DNA from: Campylobacterota bacterium
GTDB taxonomy: Bacteria > Campylobacterota > Campylobacteria > Campylobacterales > Sulfurovaceae
DNA: 7,395 nucleotides
NCBI GenBank assembly: GCA_022600655.1
Contig: JAHZJZ010000226.1
Location: 1 to 7,395, forward strand
Direction of reading: 5' to 3'
The first letter of the stretch is position 1, and each line of letters opens with the position of its first letter. The notes beneath the pieces were generated by a model. The model was given only the letters and a program-made list of their open reading frames with translations, was not told the DNA's origin and did not search any database. Positions 1 to 6,111 of this stretch are shown here, piece after piece. The translations under genes and the position numbers were made by a program.

Positions 1-420
1 ATATATTAATGCTCTTCCTAAATTTGTATTATAATTATACAAATCTGAAGCTCTATCAACATTATTAAATCCATTTATAAATTGACTACCTGACTGCATT
101 CCTACCCTTTCAAATGCCATAACCCCTCCACCTAATAAAGAGACCCCTATATCAACTGTAAAGTATGTATGCTCTCCAAAATTATAATCCAAATAGTCTC
201 TTACCAAACCAGTATCTCCAGTATATGCTTCATAAAGATTATTGGCACCTAATGTCATTAATGGTGCGCCTAAAGCACATCCTATAGCTGTACTACATAA
301 AGCTCCTCCTGCTACAACCTGCAGTGTTCCTCCTGTATAATTCAATGCTGTAGAAAATCCAGAAGCATCAGCCACCAAAACCCCATCAGAAACATCCAAA
401 GGACGACTACAAAAATCAAC
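1..420 (-). CDS. DUF4225-like protein fragment, start missing, runs off window
   Basis: The minus strand is open for 140 codons from 420 to the window edge. From about residue 30 there is a Gly/Ala-rich hydrophobic stretch (GGTLQVVAGGALCSTAIG) followed by GAPLMTLGANNLYEAYTGD, then VRDYLDYNFGE, then YFTVDIGVSLLGG and NNVDRASDLY. The order GAP-x4-GANN-x-YE, a V-R-x-x-Y segment, a V-D-x-x-x-S segment and a late D-R-A helix is what I recall of DUF4225, a family without known function; this is memory, not a search. The glycine-rich stretch could be a membrane hairpin. No ATG occurs before residue 55 (256-258), and the reading frame upstream runs straight into the tail of a transposase relic, so the true N-terminus is probably lost or replaced. 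TTG (397-399) or GTG (373-375) starts are possible without a clear ribosome binding site. It could be a living short gene or a pseudogene. Confidence 0.5.
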
Positions 421-441
421 TAGTACCCCACCACATCTAAA
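421..441 (-). repeat. candidate terminal end of the IS630 relic
   Basis: Just after the transposase stop (minus strand, 448-450) comes a G-rich stretch reading TTTAGATGTGGTGGGGTACTA, given here as TTTAGATGTGG then TGGGGTACTA, ending at a TA (421-422). IS630 elements insert at TA dinucleotides and often end shortly after the transposase stop, so this is a plausible terminal inverted repeat. I could not find a matching inverted copy near 780-850, where the other end should lie, so that end is either lost or too diverged to see. Confidence 0.3.
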
Positions 442-447
442 CAGAAT

Positions 448-770
448 CTAAGATTCTTCAATAGAAGGATAAAGTTTCTTAAGTTTCATTCGAGCATCAG
501 AAGTAGTAAACTTCCAATTCACCGTTTTACAATGCTTATTTCTATAACTCTCCTAAGCTAAAACTTCCCGTTTGAGACTCTCTTGATCAGGAATGCATTT
601 ATTAAGTGCTTGACCAAAAACTCAATTTCAGCCATATTAAGCCAAGAAGCATGTTTATGTGGCATGAATAAAAGGGTACATTATAGTTTTGTTTTTGGGT
701 TTTTTATAATCTTTTTTAGTTCGCTTTTCTCTTCTTCGTTTAATTTGATAGTGTATTTTACTGTTGGCAT
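448..770 (-). pseudogene. IS630-family transposase, internally deleted and frameshifted
   Basis: The minus-strand start ATG (768-770) opens MPTVKYTIKLNEEEKSELKK, typical of IS630-type transposase N-termini; AAGGAG lies about 18 bases upstream. This part ends at TAA (681-683) after 29 residues. In the same frame from about 665 follows MPHKHASWLNMAEIEF, the conserved C-terminal motif around the catalytic Glu of the DDE triad. Near 600 the frame shifts by one base into KCIPDQESLKREVLA, a TAG where the family often has Trp, then NWKFTTSDARMKLKKLYPSI and the final TAG (448-450). A complete transposase of this family is roughly 300-380 residues; here the middle, including both catalytic Asp residues, is missing. 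The element cannot move itself. Recognition of the family is from motif memory but several motifs agree in order. Confidence 0.85.
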
Positions 771-799
771 GACTATCTCTACTTTTTTCTCCTTATTTT

Positions 800-918
800 A
801 GCAGATTTCTTGATGCTTTGTTAATAGCAAACACAGGTGCAATCTCTATGAAAGATATGGTTACTGTACGAAACATGGTATCTGGGAAGGTACACCTGTA
901 ACTGTAGAAGTTAAGTAA
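800..918 (+). pseudogene. degenerate C-terminal gene remnant, weakly HPr-like
   Basis: The plus strand reads RFLDALLIANTGAISMKDM then VTVRNMVSG in one frame (803 to about 885), and after a one-base slip near 890 reads EGTPVTVEVK before TAA (916-918). Joined, ISMKDMVTVRNMVSGEGTPV fits the pattern of the C-terminal half of HPr phosphocarrier proteins, where an S-x-K-S-[IM] helix is followed by G-x-GT-x-[VL]T[IV]E. HPr normally continues for a further helix, absent here, and the half with the phosphorylated His is also missing. No start codon is visible because the sequence upstream belongs to the transposase relic. The protein-like character is clear from the conservative flow of residues across the frameshift; the HPr assignment is weak. 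It may be a gene cut by the IS insertion. Confidence 0.3.
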
Positions 919-935
919 AAACCTCTTTACTCCAT

Positions 936-957
936 AAAGCCCTTAAATAAGGGCTTT
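936..957. terminator. stem-loop terminator, possibly bidirectional
   Basis: AAAGCCCTTA and TAAGGGCTTT form a perfect inverted repeat with only AA between the arms, so in RNA the inner A-U pairs probably open into a larger loop over an AAAGCCC/GGGCUUU stem. It lies 17 bases after the stop of the remnant gene and well before amt. The U run is inside the stem rather than after it on the plus strand, as is common for short bidirectional terminators. It isolates the decayed zone from the amt promoter. Confidence 0.65.
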
Positions 958-1078
958 GAAACCACTCATCTTAATTTTTATACAACAAACACTATTTCTT
1001 AAATCTATATTAAGTAAGCTGTATATTTTTTAATCACCTTTTTCCTAAACTAACATGCATTATTCATTAATCCTACGT

Positions 1079-1084
1079 TAAAAT
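1079..1084 (+). promoter_or_regulatory. candidate -10 box for amt
   Basis: TAAAAT lies 29 bases before the amt start, which would leave a leader of about 23 bases containing the AGAAGGA ribosome binding site (1100-1106). No convincing -35 box is present 17 bases upstream. The 919-1113 gap is very AT-rich, and other TATATT-like stretches occur near 1005 and 1021, so the choice is uncertain. No clear sigma-54 (GG-N10-GC) site was seen. Confidence 0.3.
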
Positions 1085-1113
1085 TCATCACTTTACTTTA
1101 GAAGGATGAGAAT

Positions 1114-2292
1114 ATGTTAGACAATCCGTCGTATATTATCGACACATTTTTTGCAATCTTTGCAATGACCCTCATTATATTTATGGTGCCAGGCTTTGCC
1201 ATGTTAGAAGCTGGTTTGGTACGAACTAAAAATGTTACAGCCGTACTTACGGTAAATGTAATGATCTATGCTATTGCCTCTATGGCTTTTTTACTAATTG
1301 GTTATGAGTATGCTTTTGGCTCATGGGATCACCAAGATGGTATGAGTAAGTATGCTTTCTTTATGTTTCAAATGGCTTTTGTCGGGAAAGTAGTAAACAT
1401 TATGAGTGGTGGTGTGAGTGAACGGTCACGTATCTTACCTTTGGCACTATTTACGGTAGCTGTTGGAGCATTAATCTACCCTACCATTGTAAACCTAACT
1501 TGGGGAGCCAACTTTTTATCTGGAACCTTTTTAGATATCTCTGATTTGTCTGATCTTGCTGGTTCAACTGTTATCCACTCAACTGGTGGTTGGGCATTAT
1601 TAGCTGCTATTTTAATTATGGGTCCAAGATATGGACGATATAAAAATGGTAAAGTTCGTGTTATTCCTGCATCAAATATTCCTCTGGTAACACTGGGTGC
1701 ATTCTTACTATGGATAGGTTGGTTTGGATTTAATGGTGGCTCTGTTGGTGCTATCTCTTCAAAAGAGAATGCTGATGCTGTTGCATTAACCATTATGAAC
1801 ACCAATACTGCTGGTCTCTCAGGTGCAGTTGCTGGTTGGTTACTTACCTACTTTAGATATAAAAAATTCGATATTACCATGATGCTCAATGGTGCATTGG
1901 GTGGATTGGTTGCTGTGACAGCTGGACCTGACCAATACGATATGTATACCCCTCTGTTAATCGGCTTTATTGGTGGTGCATTGGTTGTATGGTGTGTTCC
2001 ACTCTTCGATAAACTAAAAATGGATGATCCAGTGGGTGCATTATCAGTACACTTGGTTAATGGTATTTGGGGAACACTGGCTGTTGGTATTTTTGTAGCT
2101 GATGTAAGTATTTTAACACAACTAAAAGGTATAATTGTCGTTGGACTTATTGTCTTCCCACTCTCATGGATTACTATTTTCACAGTCAACAAAGTATTCC
2201 AACTTCGTGCAGATGATAATGAACAGTTAGAAGGAATTGACTTGGTTGAGTGTGGTATAGAAGCTTACCCTGAGTTTAAACGTTCTATTTAA
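1114..2292 (+). CDS. amt: ammonium transporter (Amt/Mep/Rh family)
   Basis: Inner-membrane channel that brings ammonium into the cell for glutamine synthesis. The 392-residue protein is made of successive hydrophobic segments, about eleven as expected for Amt, and is slightly shorter than many members because it lacks the cleaved N-terminal signal segment found in some. Family marks are VPGFAMLEAGLVRTKN (25-40), FQMAF and GGVSERSR (about 85-106), NLTWG (127-131), HSTGGWALL with the first pore His (H155), FGFNGGS (204-210) and DDPVGALSVHLVNGIWG with the second pore His (H313). The cytosolic tail has EGIDLVECGIEAYPEF, the usual PII-contacting end, with Cys where many relatives have His. The ATG at 1114 has GAAGGA 7 bases upstream and gives the standard N-terminus. 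The PII gene follows 84 bases later, the usual functional partner that blocks the channel when nitrogen is plentiful. Confidence 0.96.
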   Translation: MLDNPSYIIDTFFAIFAMTLIIFMVPGFAMLEAGLVRTKNVTAVLTVNVMIYAIASMAFLLIGYEYAFGSWDHQDGMSKYAFFMFQMAFVGKVVNIMSGGVSERSRILPLALFTVAVGALIYPTIVNLTWGANFLSGTFLDISDLSDLAGSTVIHSTGGWALLAAILIMGPRYGRYKNGKVRVIPASNIPLVTLGAFLLWIGWFGFNGGSVGAISSKENADAVALTIMNTNTAGLSGAVAGWLLTYFRYKKFDITMMLNGALGGLVAVTAGPDQYDMYTPLLIGFIGGALVVWCVPLFDKLKMDDPVGALSVHLVNGIWGTLAVGIFVADVSILTQLKGIIVVGLIVFPLSWITIFTVNKVFQLRADDNEQLEGIDLVECGIEAYPEFKRSI

Positions 2293-2297
2293 CAGTA

Positions 2298-2323
2298 TGA
2301 GGGTGCTTTTTAATCCACCCTCA
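2298..2323 (+). promoter_or_regulatory. stem-loop between amt and glnK (attenuator or processing site)
   Basis: TGAGGGTG and CACCCTCA are perfect 8-bp arms around a 10-base loop, starting 5 bases after the amt stop. The 3' side is AAAAACAA, not a U run, so it is a poor intrinsic terminator on the plus strand. It more likely protects the amt 3' end, partly terminates, or marks an RNA-processing point that sets the amt to PII ratio. Structure is seen directly; role is inferred. Confidence 0.5.
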
Positions 2324-2336
2324 AAAACAAATCTTA

Positions 2337-2342
2337 TATAAT
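2337..2342 (+). promoter_or_regulatory. candidate -10 box for glnK
   Basis: A perfect TATAAT sits 34 bases before the glnK ATG, after the amt stem-loop, in AT-rich sequence. A start near 2349 would leave a leader of about 28 bases with the AGAGGAG ribosome binding site. There is no clear -35 box, as is common in Campylobacterota. AT-rich sequence can give this hexamer by chance. Confidence 0.4.
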
Positions 2343-2376
2343 ATTAAAAACTTATCAAAAAGAGGAGAAAAAGTTA

Positions 2377-2718
2377 ATGAAAAAAATTGAAGCAATAATC
2401 AAACCATTTAAACTAGAAGATGTCAAAGATGCTCTAGTTGAAGCAGGAATTGAGGGGATGACCATCTCTGAAGTAAAAGGTTACGGACGACAGCAAGGTC
2501 ACTCAGAGCTATATAGAGGAGCTGAATACATTGTTGAGTTTATTCCAAAAGTAAAAATTGAACTTGTTGTAAGCAGTGAAGAGTATGAAAAACTAGCTAT
2601 CGACGCTATTACTAAAGCAGCTCATACAGGTAAAATTGGTGATGGTAAAATCTTTGTATCATCTATCGACAAAACTGTTCGTATCAGAACAGGTGAAGAG
2701 GATGAAGAGGCACTTTAA
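2377..2718 (+). CDS. glnK: PII nitrogen regulatory protein (GlnK/GlnB type)
   Basis: Small trimeric signal protein that reads ATP/ADP and 2-oxoglutarate and controls partners such as Amt and nitrogen-assimilation enzymes. The 113-residue length is typical. MKKIEAIIKPFKLEDVKDAL is the classic PII start; the T-loop is YGRQQGHSELYRGAEY (36-51) with Y46 and the uridylylation-type Tyr Y51 both present; the B-loop nucleotide site is TGKIGDGKIFV (84-94); the C-loop has VRIRTGE (101-107). The acidic tail (EEDEEAL) is family-normal. AGAGGAG lies about 10 bases before the ATG. Pairing directly after amt argues for a GlnK role, but sequence alone does not separate GlnK from GlnB. Whether this organism has a uridylyltransferase to modify Y51 cannot be seen here. 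Confidence 0.95.
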   Translation: MKKIEAIIKPFKLEDVKDALVEAGIEGMTISEVKGYGRQQGHSELYRGAEYIVEFIPKVKIELVVSSEEYEKLAIDAITKAAHTGKIGDGKIFVSSIDKTVRIRTGEEDEEAL

Positions 2719-2736
2719 AAACCCCTACCTTCTTTT

Positions 2737-2760
2737 GGTGCGTTGAGAAACGCACCCTAC
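2737..2760 (-). repeat. REP-like palindrome with GTAG foot
   Basis: Read on the minus strand this is GTAG followed by GGTGCGTT, loop TCTC, and AACGCACC: a perfect 8-bp stem with a 4-base loop. On the plus strand the loop is GAGA, a GNRA-type tetraloop. A GTAG tetranucleotide at the 5' foot of a short palindrome is the hallmark of REP elements mobilised by RAYT (TnpA-REP) transposases, and GGTGCGTT...AACGCACC palindromes recur in intergenic regions of many bacteria. It lies 18 bases after the glnK stop, a typical REP position, and its GC-rich stem stands out from the AT-rich gap. No U run follows on the plus strand, so a plain terminator is less likely, though it may still stabilise the glnK transcript end. 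Confidence 0.5.
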
Positions 2761-2790
2761 TATCTTAACCATTCATTAAACTCTTTACGC

Positions 2791-2796
2791 TATAAC
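2791..2796 (+). promoter_or_regulatory. candidate -10 box for the methyltransferase gene
   Basis: TATAAC lies 29 bases before the methyltransferase start and after the REP-like stem-loop; TTAACC at 2765-2770 is a poor -35 candidate at 20-base spacing. AAAGGA (2814-2819) is the ribosome binding site. Weak support. Confidence 0.25.
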
Positions 2797-2825
2797 CTTA
2801 AAATATCTCATTTAAAGGATTTACT

Positions 2826-3416
2826 ATGTCCAAAGAAGACAAGCAACGCTGGAACAAAAAATACCAAGACAACCCCATTCCTGATGAACCCATAGAGTTA
2901 GTGACGAAGTTTGCTAAACTTGCCACAGGTAGCAAAGCCTTAGATATCGCATGTGGTATGGGTCGTCATAGTAAATTCTTGGCTTCACAAAGGTTTGAGG
3001 TCGATGCATTAGATGTAAGTTCAGTAGCTATTGATTCACTGCAAGGTTTAGAGAACATTAATGCTAAAGAGGTAGACTTTGACCACTTTACTCTAGCAAA
3101 AAACGCTTATGACCTCATCGTCACCACCTACTTTTTGCATCGTCCTCACTTTAACCAAATGAGAGAAGCCCTTAGAGAAGATGGCATTCTTATCTTTGAG
3201 ACCTTTATCTATCACCTTGATAATGAACGTGTTCCATCGAACAGAGCTTTTTTACTTGAAGAGGGAGAGTTAGAGTTGGCTTTTGATGATACCTTTGACC
3301 TACTCCATATTCGTGAATTCTGGGATGAAGATATGCAAGGGGTCAAAACGATGAAAGCTTCTATGGTTGCAAAAAAGAAAAGAGGTGGTATGAGTGATGA
3401 GGATTTTTGGGCATAA
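2826..3416 (+). CDS. class I SAM-dependent methyltransferase, substrate unknown
   Basis: A 196-residue soluble protein with a Rossmann-type methyltransferase fold. Motif I for S-adenosylmethionine is ALDIACGMGRHSKFLA (38-53), a DxACGxGRHS variant seen in TehB-like and related small methyltransferases. The acidic residue binding the ribose is probably D63 in ALDVSS; motif IV is YDLIVTTYFLHR (95-106); a following strand is GILIFETFIYHL (120-131). The N-terminus DKQRWNKKY (5-13) is also usual in this group. The C-terminal part ELELAFDD...LHIREF resembles the last strands of the fold. The ATG has AAAGGA 6 bases upstream. No residue pattern identifies the substrate: tellurite, thiopurine-like or small-acid methylation are only possibilities. 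It sits between glnK and speA without overlap, so context gives no firm clue. Confidence 0.88.
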   Translation: MSKEDKQRWNKKYQDNPIPDEPIELVTKFAKLATGSKALDIACGMGRHSKFLASQRFEVDALDVSSVAIDSLQGLENINAKEVDFDHFTLAKNAYDLIVTTYFLHRPHFNQMREALREDGILIFETFIYHLDNERVPSNRAFLLEEGELELAFDDTFDLLHIREFWDEDMQGVKTMKASMVAKKKRGGMSDEDFWA

Positions 3417-3450
3417 GGGTAGCCTAAGCCTTTTTCCCATTCACCTTTTG

Positions 3451-3456
3451 TATAAT
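3451..3456 (+). promoter_or_regulatory. -10 box of the speA promoter
   Basis: TTTTGTATAAT contains a perfect TATAAT preceded by a T-rich stretch, the style of Campylobacterota sigma-70 promoters, which often lack a -35 box. Transcription would start near 3463, giving a leader of about 20 bases with CGGAG (3472-3476) ahead of the speA ATG. A weak AAGG/CCTT hairpin followed by T residues (3415-3435) just upstream may end the methyltransferase transcript. Confidence 0.55.
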
Positions 3457-3482
3457 ACTCCCAATAATTTTCGGAGTACTAT

Positions 3483-5348
3483 ATGCAACAAAACTACGGC
3501 ATAGATATCTGGTCGGATAATAACTTTATTATTCAGGACAGTACCATTAATGTCAACCATAAAAACAGACCCTCTCTCTTAGAGATTACCCAAACTGTAA
3601 GAAGTAAGGGTTATAAGGGTCCTCTACTCTTACGTTTTCCACACCTTATTAAAAAGCAGATACATACGCTCTACTCTGAGTTTAATCGTGCTAAAAAAGA
3701 GTTTGAGTATGAGGGGGATTTTCAAGCTGTTTTTCCACTAAAAGTAAACCAGTTTCCTAACTTTGTTAACTCTCTTATAGATGTCTCTAGAGAGTACAAC
3801 TATGGATTAGAAGCAGGAAGTAAGGCTGAGCTTGTTATTGCTATAACCCATACCCCCCTAGGAGCACCTATAACGGTCAATGGATTTAAAGATAAAGAGA
3901 TGATATCTCTCTGTTTTATCGCTGCCTATATGGGTCATAATATTACGATTACCATTGAAGGTATTGGTGAGTTAGAGACTATTATCGAGGTTAACCAAGA
4001 GTTTAACAATGGCTTAAAAAATCCGACAACGCCCAAAATTGGGGTGCGAATACGTCTGCATAGTTCAGGCGTTGGTATATGGGCAAAAAGTGGAGGATAC
4101 AGCTCTAAGTTTGGACTCACTTCAACTGAGCTACTTGAAGCCTATGAACTTTTGAAAGAGAATCATCTTCTTGAAAAACTCTGGATGATTCATTTTCATA
4201 TCGGCTCACAAATGGGAGAGATAGCTCCACTCAAAAAAGCATTGCGTGAAGTGGGTAATATCTATGCTGATTTGAAAAATAGAGGAGCTACAGCTCTTGA
4301 TGCCATCAATATTGGTGGAGGGTTAGCTGTAGAGTACGCACAACACCCAAGTTATAAAGAACTAAACTACTCACTTAAAGAGTTTGCCAATGATGTGGTC
4401 TTTTTAATGAGAGAGATTGCTAAAAGTAAAGGGATTAAAGAGCCTGATATCTTTACAGAGTCTGGACGCTTTATCGCCTCAAGTCACGCCGTACTCATTG
4501 CTCCTGTGTTAGAGCTTTTTTCGCAAGAGTATCATGAAAAAAGTCTGCGACTAAAAGAGAAAAACCCCCCACTAATTCAAGAGCTTTATGACCTCTGGAC
4601 ATCACTAAATCGCTCAAATGCTAGAGAGTACCTGCATGATAGTCTAGACCATATGGAGAGTCTACTCACGCTTTTTGATTTAGGATACATTGACCTAGAG
4701 GACCGTTCAAATACGGAGATACTCGTTAACCTCATTATTAAAAAAGCCATTATGCTACTTAAAAATGAAGACACCAATGAACTACAACGTCTTCAAGACC
4801 GAATCCAAGAGCGATACCTTGTCAACTTCTCAGCATTTCAGTCTCTGCCTGATTTTTGGGGGCTAGGACAGCACTTTCCTGTCATGCCTATTGATAAACT
4901 CGATATCAAACCAACCAATCCAGCCACCATTTGGGATATCACCTGTGATAGTGATGGAGAGATTGCTTTCAATAGAGACAAACCTCTACATCTGCATGAT
5001 ATCGACTTAGATGAAGATGAATACTTCTTAGCCTTTTTCTTAACAGGAGCCTACCAAGAGGTTTTAGGCATGAAACACAATCTCTTTACCCATCCAACAG
5101 AAGTAGTTGTTGACTTTAGTGATGAAGGAGATTTTGAACTTAACTATCTTATTGAAGCACAAAATCTTATGGATATACTAGATGATATGGATTATGACAA
5201 AAATCTTATTGATAAAAAACTCAAATATATGATAGAGGAGTCCATCCTTCTAAATCATTCTCAAAAACGTAATCTTCTAGGTAAACTTTATCTCTATTTA
5301 AGTGAAAATAGCTATCTTAAAACCATTCAAGCCAATCAAAAGGATTAA
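3483..5348 (+). CDS. speA: biosynthetic arginine decarboxylase
   Basis: PLP-dependent enzyme converting arginine to agmatine and CO2 (EC 4.1.1.19), the first step of polyamine synthesis by the agmatine route. At 621 residues it is a little shorter than the 658-residue E. coli enzyme. The N-terminal alanine-racemase-like barrel has FPLKVNQ with the PLP Lys K87, YGLEAGSKAEL (107-117), HFHIGSQ (237-243), INIGGGLAVEY (275-285) and the phosphate-binding ESGRF (326-330). A helical insert spans about 360-450. The C-terminal beta domain carries WDITCDSDG (484-492), with C488 the residue expected to act across the dimer interface, and GAYQEVLG (522-529). All expected catalytic positions are present. 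The ATG at 3483 has CGGAG about 6 bases upstream. cysE follows after only 4 bases, so the two are probably co-transcribed and translationally coupled. Confidence 0.96.
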   Translation: MQQNYGIDIWSDNNFIIQDSTINVNHKNRPSLLEITQTVRSKGYKGPLLLRFPHLIKKQIHTLYSEFNRAKKEFEYEGDFQAVFPLKVNQFPNFVNSLIDVSREYNYGLEAGSKAELVIAITHTPLGAPITVNGFKDKEMISLCFIAAYMGHNITITIEGIGELETIIEVNQEFNNGLKNPTTPKIGVRIRLHSSGVGIWAKSGGYSSKFGLTSTELLEAYELLKENHLLEKLWMIHFHIGSQMGEIAPLKKALREVGNIYADLKNRGATALDAINIGGGLAVEYAQHPSYKELNYSLKEFANDVVFLMREIAKSKGIKEPDIFTESGRFIASSHAVLIAPVLELFSQEYHEKSLRLKEKNPPLIQELYDLWTSLNRSNAREYLHDSLDHMESLLTLFDLGYIDLEDRSNTEILVNLIIKKAIMLLKNEDTNELQRLQDRIQERYLVNFSAFQSLPDFWGLGQHFPVMPIDKLDIKPTNPATIWDITCDSDGEIAFNRDKPLHLHDIDLDEDEYFLAFFLTGAYQEVLGMKHNLFTHPTEVVVDFSDEGDFELNYLIEAQNLMDILDDMDYDKNLIDKKLKYMIEESILLNHSQKRNLLGKLYLYLSENSYLKTIQANQKD

Positions 5349-5355
5349 TACTTTG
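5340..5355 (+). promoter_or_regulatory. ribosome binding site and TTG start deciding the cysE N-terminus
   Basis: AAGGA (5340-5344) lies inside the last codons of speA, followed by 8 bases and TTG (5353-5355). Starting here gives the family-normal N-terminus MNIFSTIKEDFLNVKRNDPA. The upstream in-frame ATG at 5302 would overlap speA by 47 bases, add 17 residues (KIAILKPFKPIKRINT after Met) that look like shadow translation of speA, and has no good ribosome binding site. Confidence 0.7.
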
Positions 5356-6057
5356 AATATATTTAGTACCATAAAAGAAGACTTTTTAAATGTTAAAAGA
5401 AATGACCCTGCTCTACACTCAACTTTTGAGCTATTTTTTAACTACCCTGGGTTATGGGCACTTTTTTTCTACCGTTTTGCCAATGCCTTTTATAAAAAAG
5501 GCTTACGCTTTCTGCCTAGATTTATCTCAGCTGTTGGTCAGTTTTTAACCACAGTTGATATTCACCCAGCTGCAACCATTGGTTGTCGTGTCTTTATTGA
5601 CCATGGGGTGGGTGTGGTCATTGGTGAGACTGCCATTATTGGTGATGATGTAGTCATATACCAACAAGTTACCCTTGGTGGGGTGAGTCTCTCTCATGGA
5701 AAACGTCACCCAACGGTTGAAAACAATGTCGTTGTGGGAGCTGGAGCTAAAGTTTTAGGAAATATTACCCTTGGAGAGGGTTCAAAGATAGGGGCTAATT
5801 CAGTAGTGGTTAAAGATGTACCATCACACTCTACAGCCGTTGGTATACCTGCAAGAATCATCTCATGTAAAACAGATGCTAATGGTAATAAACTTCGCCA
5901 CGATATGCTCCCTGATGTCAATAAAGAGATTTTCCAATATCTCATTAAACGTATTGCTGTTCTTGAGGAAACCGTTAAAACAGGTAATGCAGCGTTAATG
6001 GAAAAAGAGGATCATGAGTTAGAAGAGGTATACGCCACATTTATCAAGTCAATGTAA
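5353..6057 (+). CDS. cysE: serine O-acetyltransferase
   Basis: Transfers acetyl from acetyl-CoA to L-serine (EC 2.3.1.30), giving the O-acetylserine used with sulfide to make cysteine. From the TTG start the protein has 234 residues, in the range of shorter bacterial CysE forms. The N-terminal helical part holds DPALHSTFELFFNYPGLWAL (18-37). The left-handed beta-helix of hexapeptide repeats covers about 68-170: VDIHPAATIG with catalytic D69 and H71, FIDHGVGVVIGETA with catalytic H84, VTLGGVS, GKRHPTV (the acetyl-CoA/serine loop), VGAGAKVLGNITLG, and the closing GIPAR (164-168). A helical tail 190-230 follows. It lacks the long N-terminal domain of E. coli CysE, as is common. Close linkage to speA suggests a shared transcript; no cysteine-responsive site was seen. 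Confidence 0.94.
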   Translation: MNIFSTIKEDFLNVKRNDPALHSTFELFFNYPGLWALFFYRFANAFYKKGLRFLPRFISAVGQFLTTVDIHPAATIGCRVFIDHGVGVVIGETAIIGDDVVIYQQVTLGGVSLSHGKRHPTVENNVVVGAGAKVLGNITLGEGSKIGANSVVVKDVPSHSTAVGIPARIISCKTDANGNKLRHDMLPDVNKEIFQYLIKRIAVLEETVKTGNAALMEKEDHELEEVYATFIKSM

Positions 6058-6069
6058 CCATTTTTTAAG

Positions 6070-6075
6070 TATAAT
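6070..6075 (+). promoter_or_regulatory. -10 box of the aminotransferase promoter
   Basis: AAGTATAATTTC in the 54-base gap after cysE contains a perfect TATAAT with T-rich sequence upstream and no clear -35 box. Transcription would start near 6082, leaving a leader of about 30 bases with AAAAGGCG (about 6100-6106) as ribosome binding site before the ATG. Confidence 0.5.
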
Positions 6076-6111
6076 TTCAAGATTTTTTACATACTGAAAA
6101 AAGGCGAAACT

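Noticed and set aside
540..560. TAG within the transposase frame at a position where relatives often have Trp, as a possible recoded stop.
   Set aside because: The same relic also has a frameshift, another stop and a large deletion, so simple decay explains it; intact genes here show no recoding.
583..801. Plus-strand open frame of 72 codons with a hydrophobic Phe/Ser-rich C-terminal half.
   Set aside because: It lies opposite the IS630 transposase relic, whose minus-strand motifs explain the sequence; the hydrophobic stretch is antisense to Lys/Glu-rich coding sequence.
961..1113. Possible sigma-54 or NtrC-type site upstream of amt, as in enteric bacteria.
   Set aside because: No GG-N10-GC pair with the expected flanking bases was found; only weak sigma-70-like boxes are present.
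1476..2192. Two minus-strand open frames of 109 and 114 codons.
   Set aside because: They are shadows of amt; no ribosome binding sites or recognisable motifs, and the plus frame has complete family motifs.
3935..4777. Short minus-strand frames within speA.
   Set aside because: Antisense shadows of a fully supported gene.
5816..5998. Plus-strand 60-codon frame inside cysE, and a minus-strand frame over 5706-5945.
   Set aside because: Both are out-of-frame shadows of the CysE beta-helix and tail.
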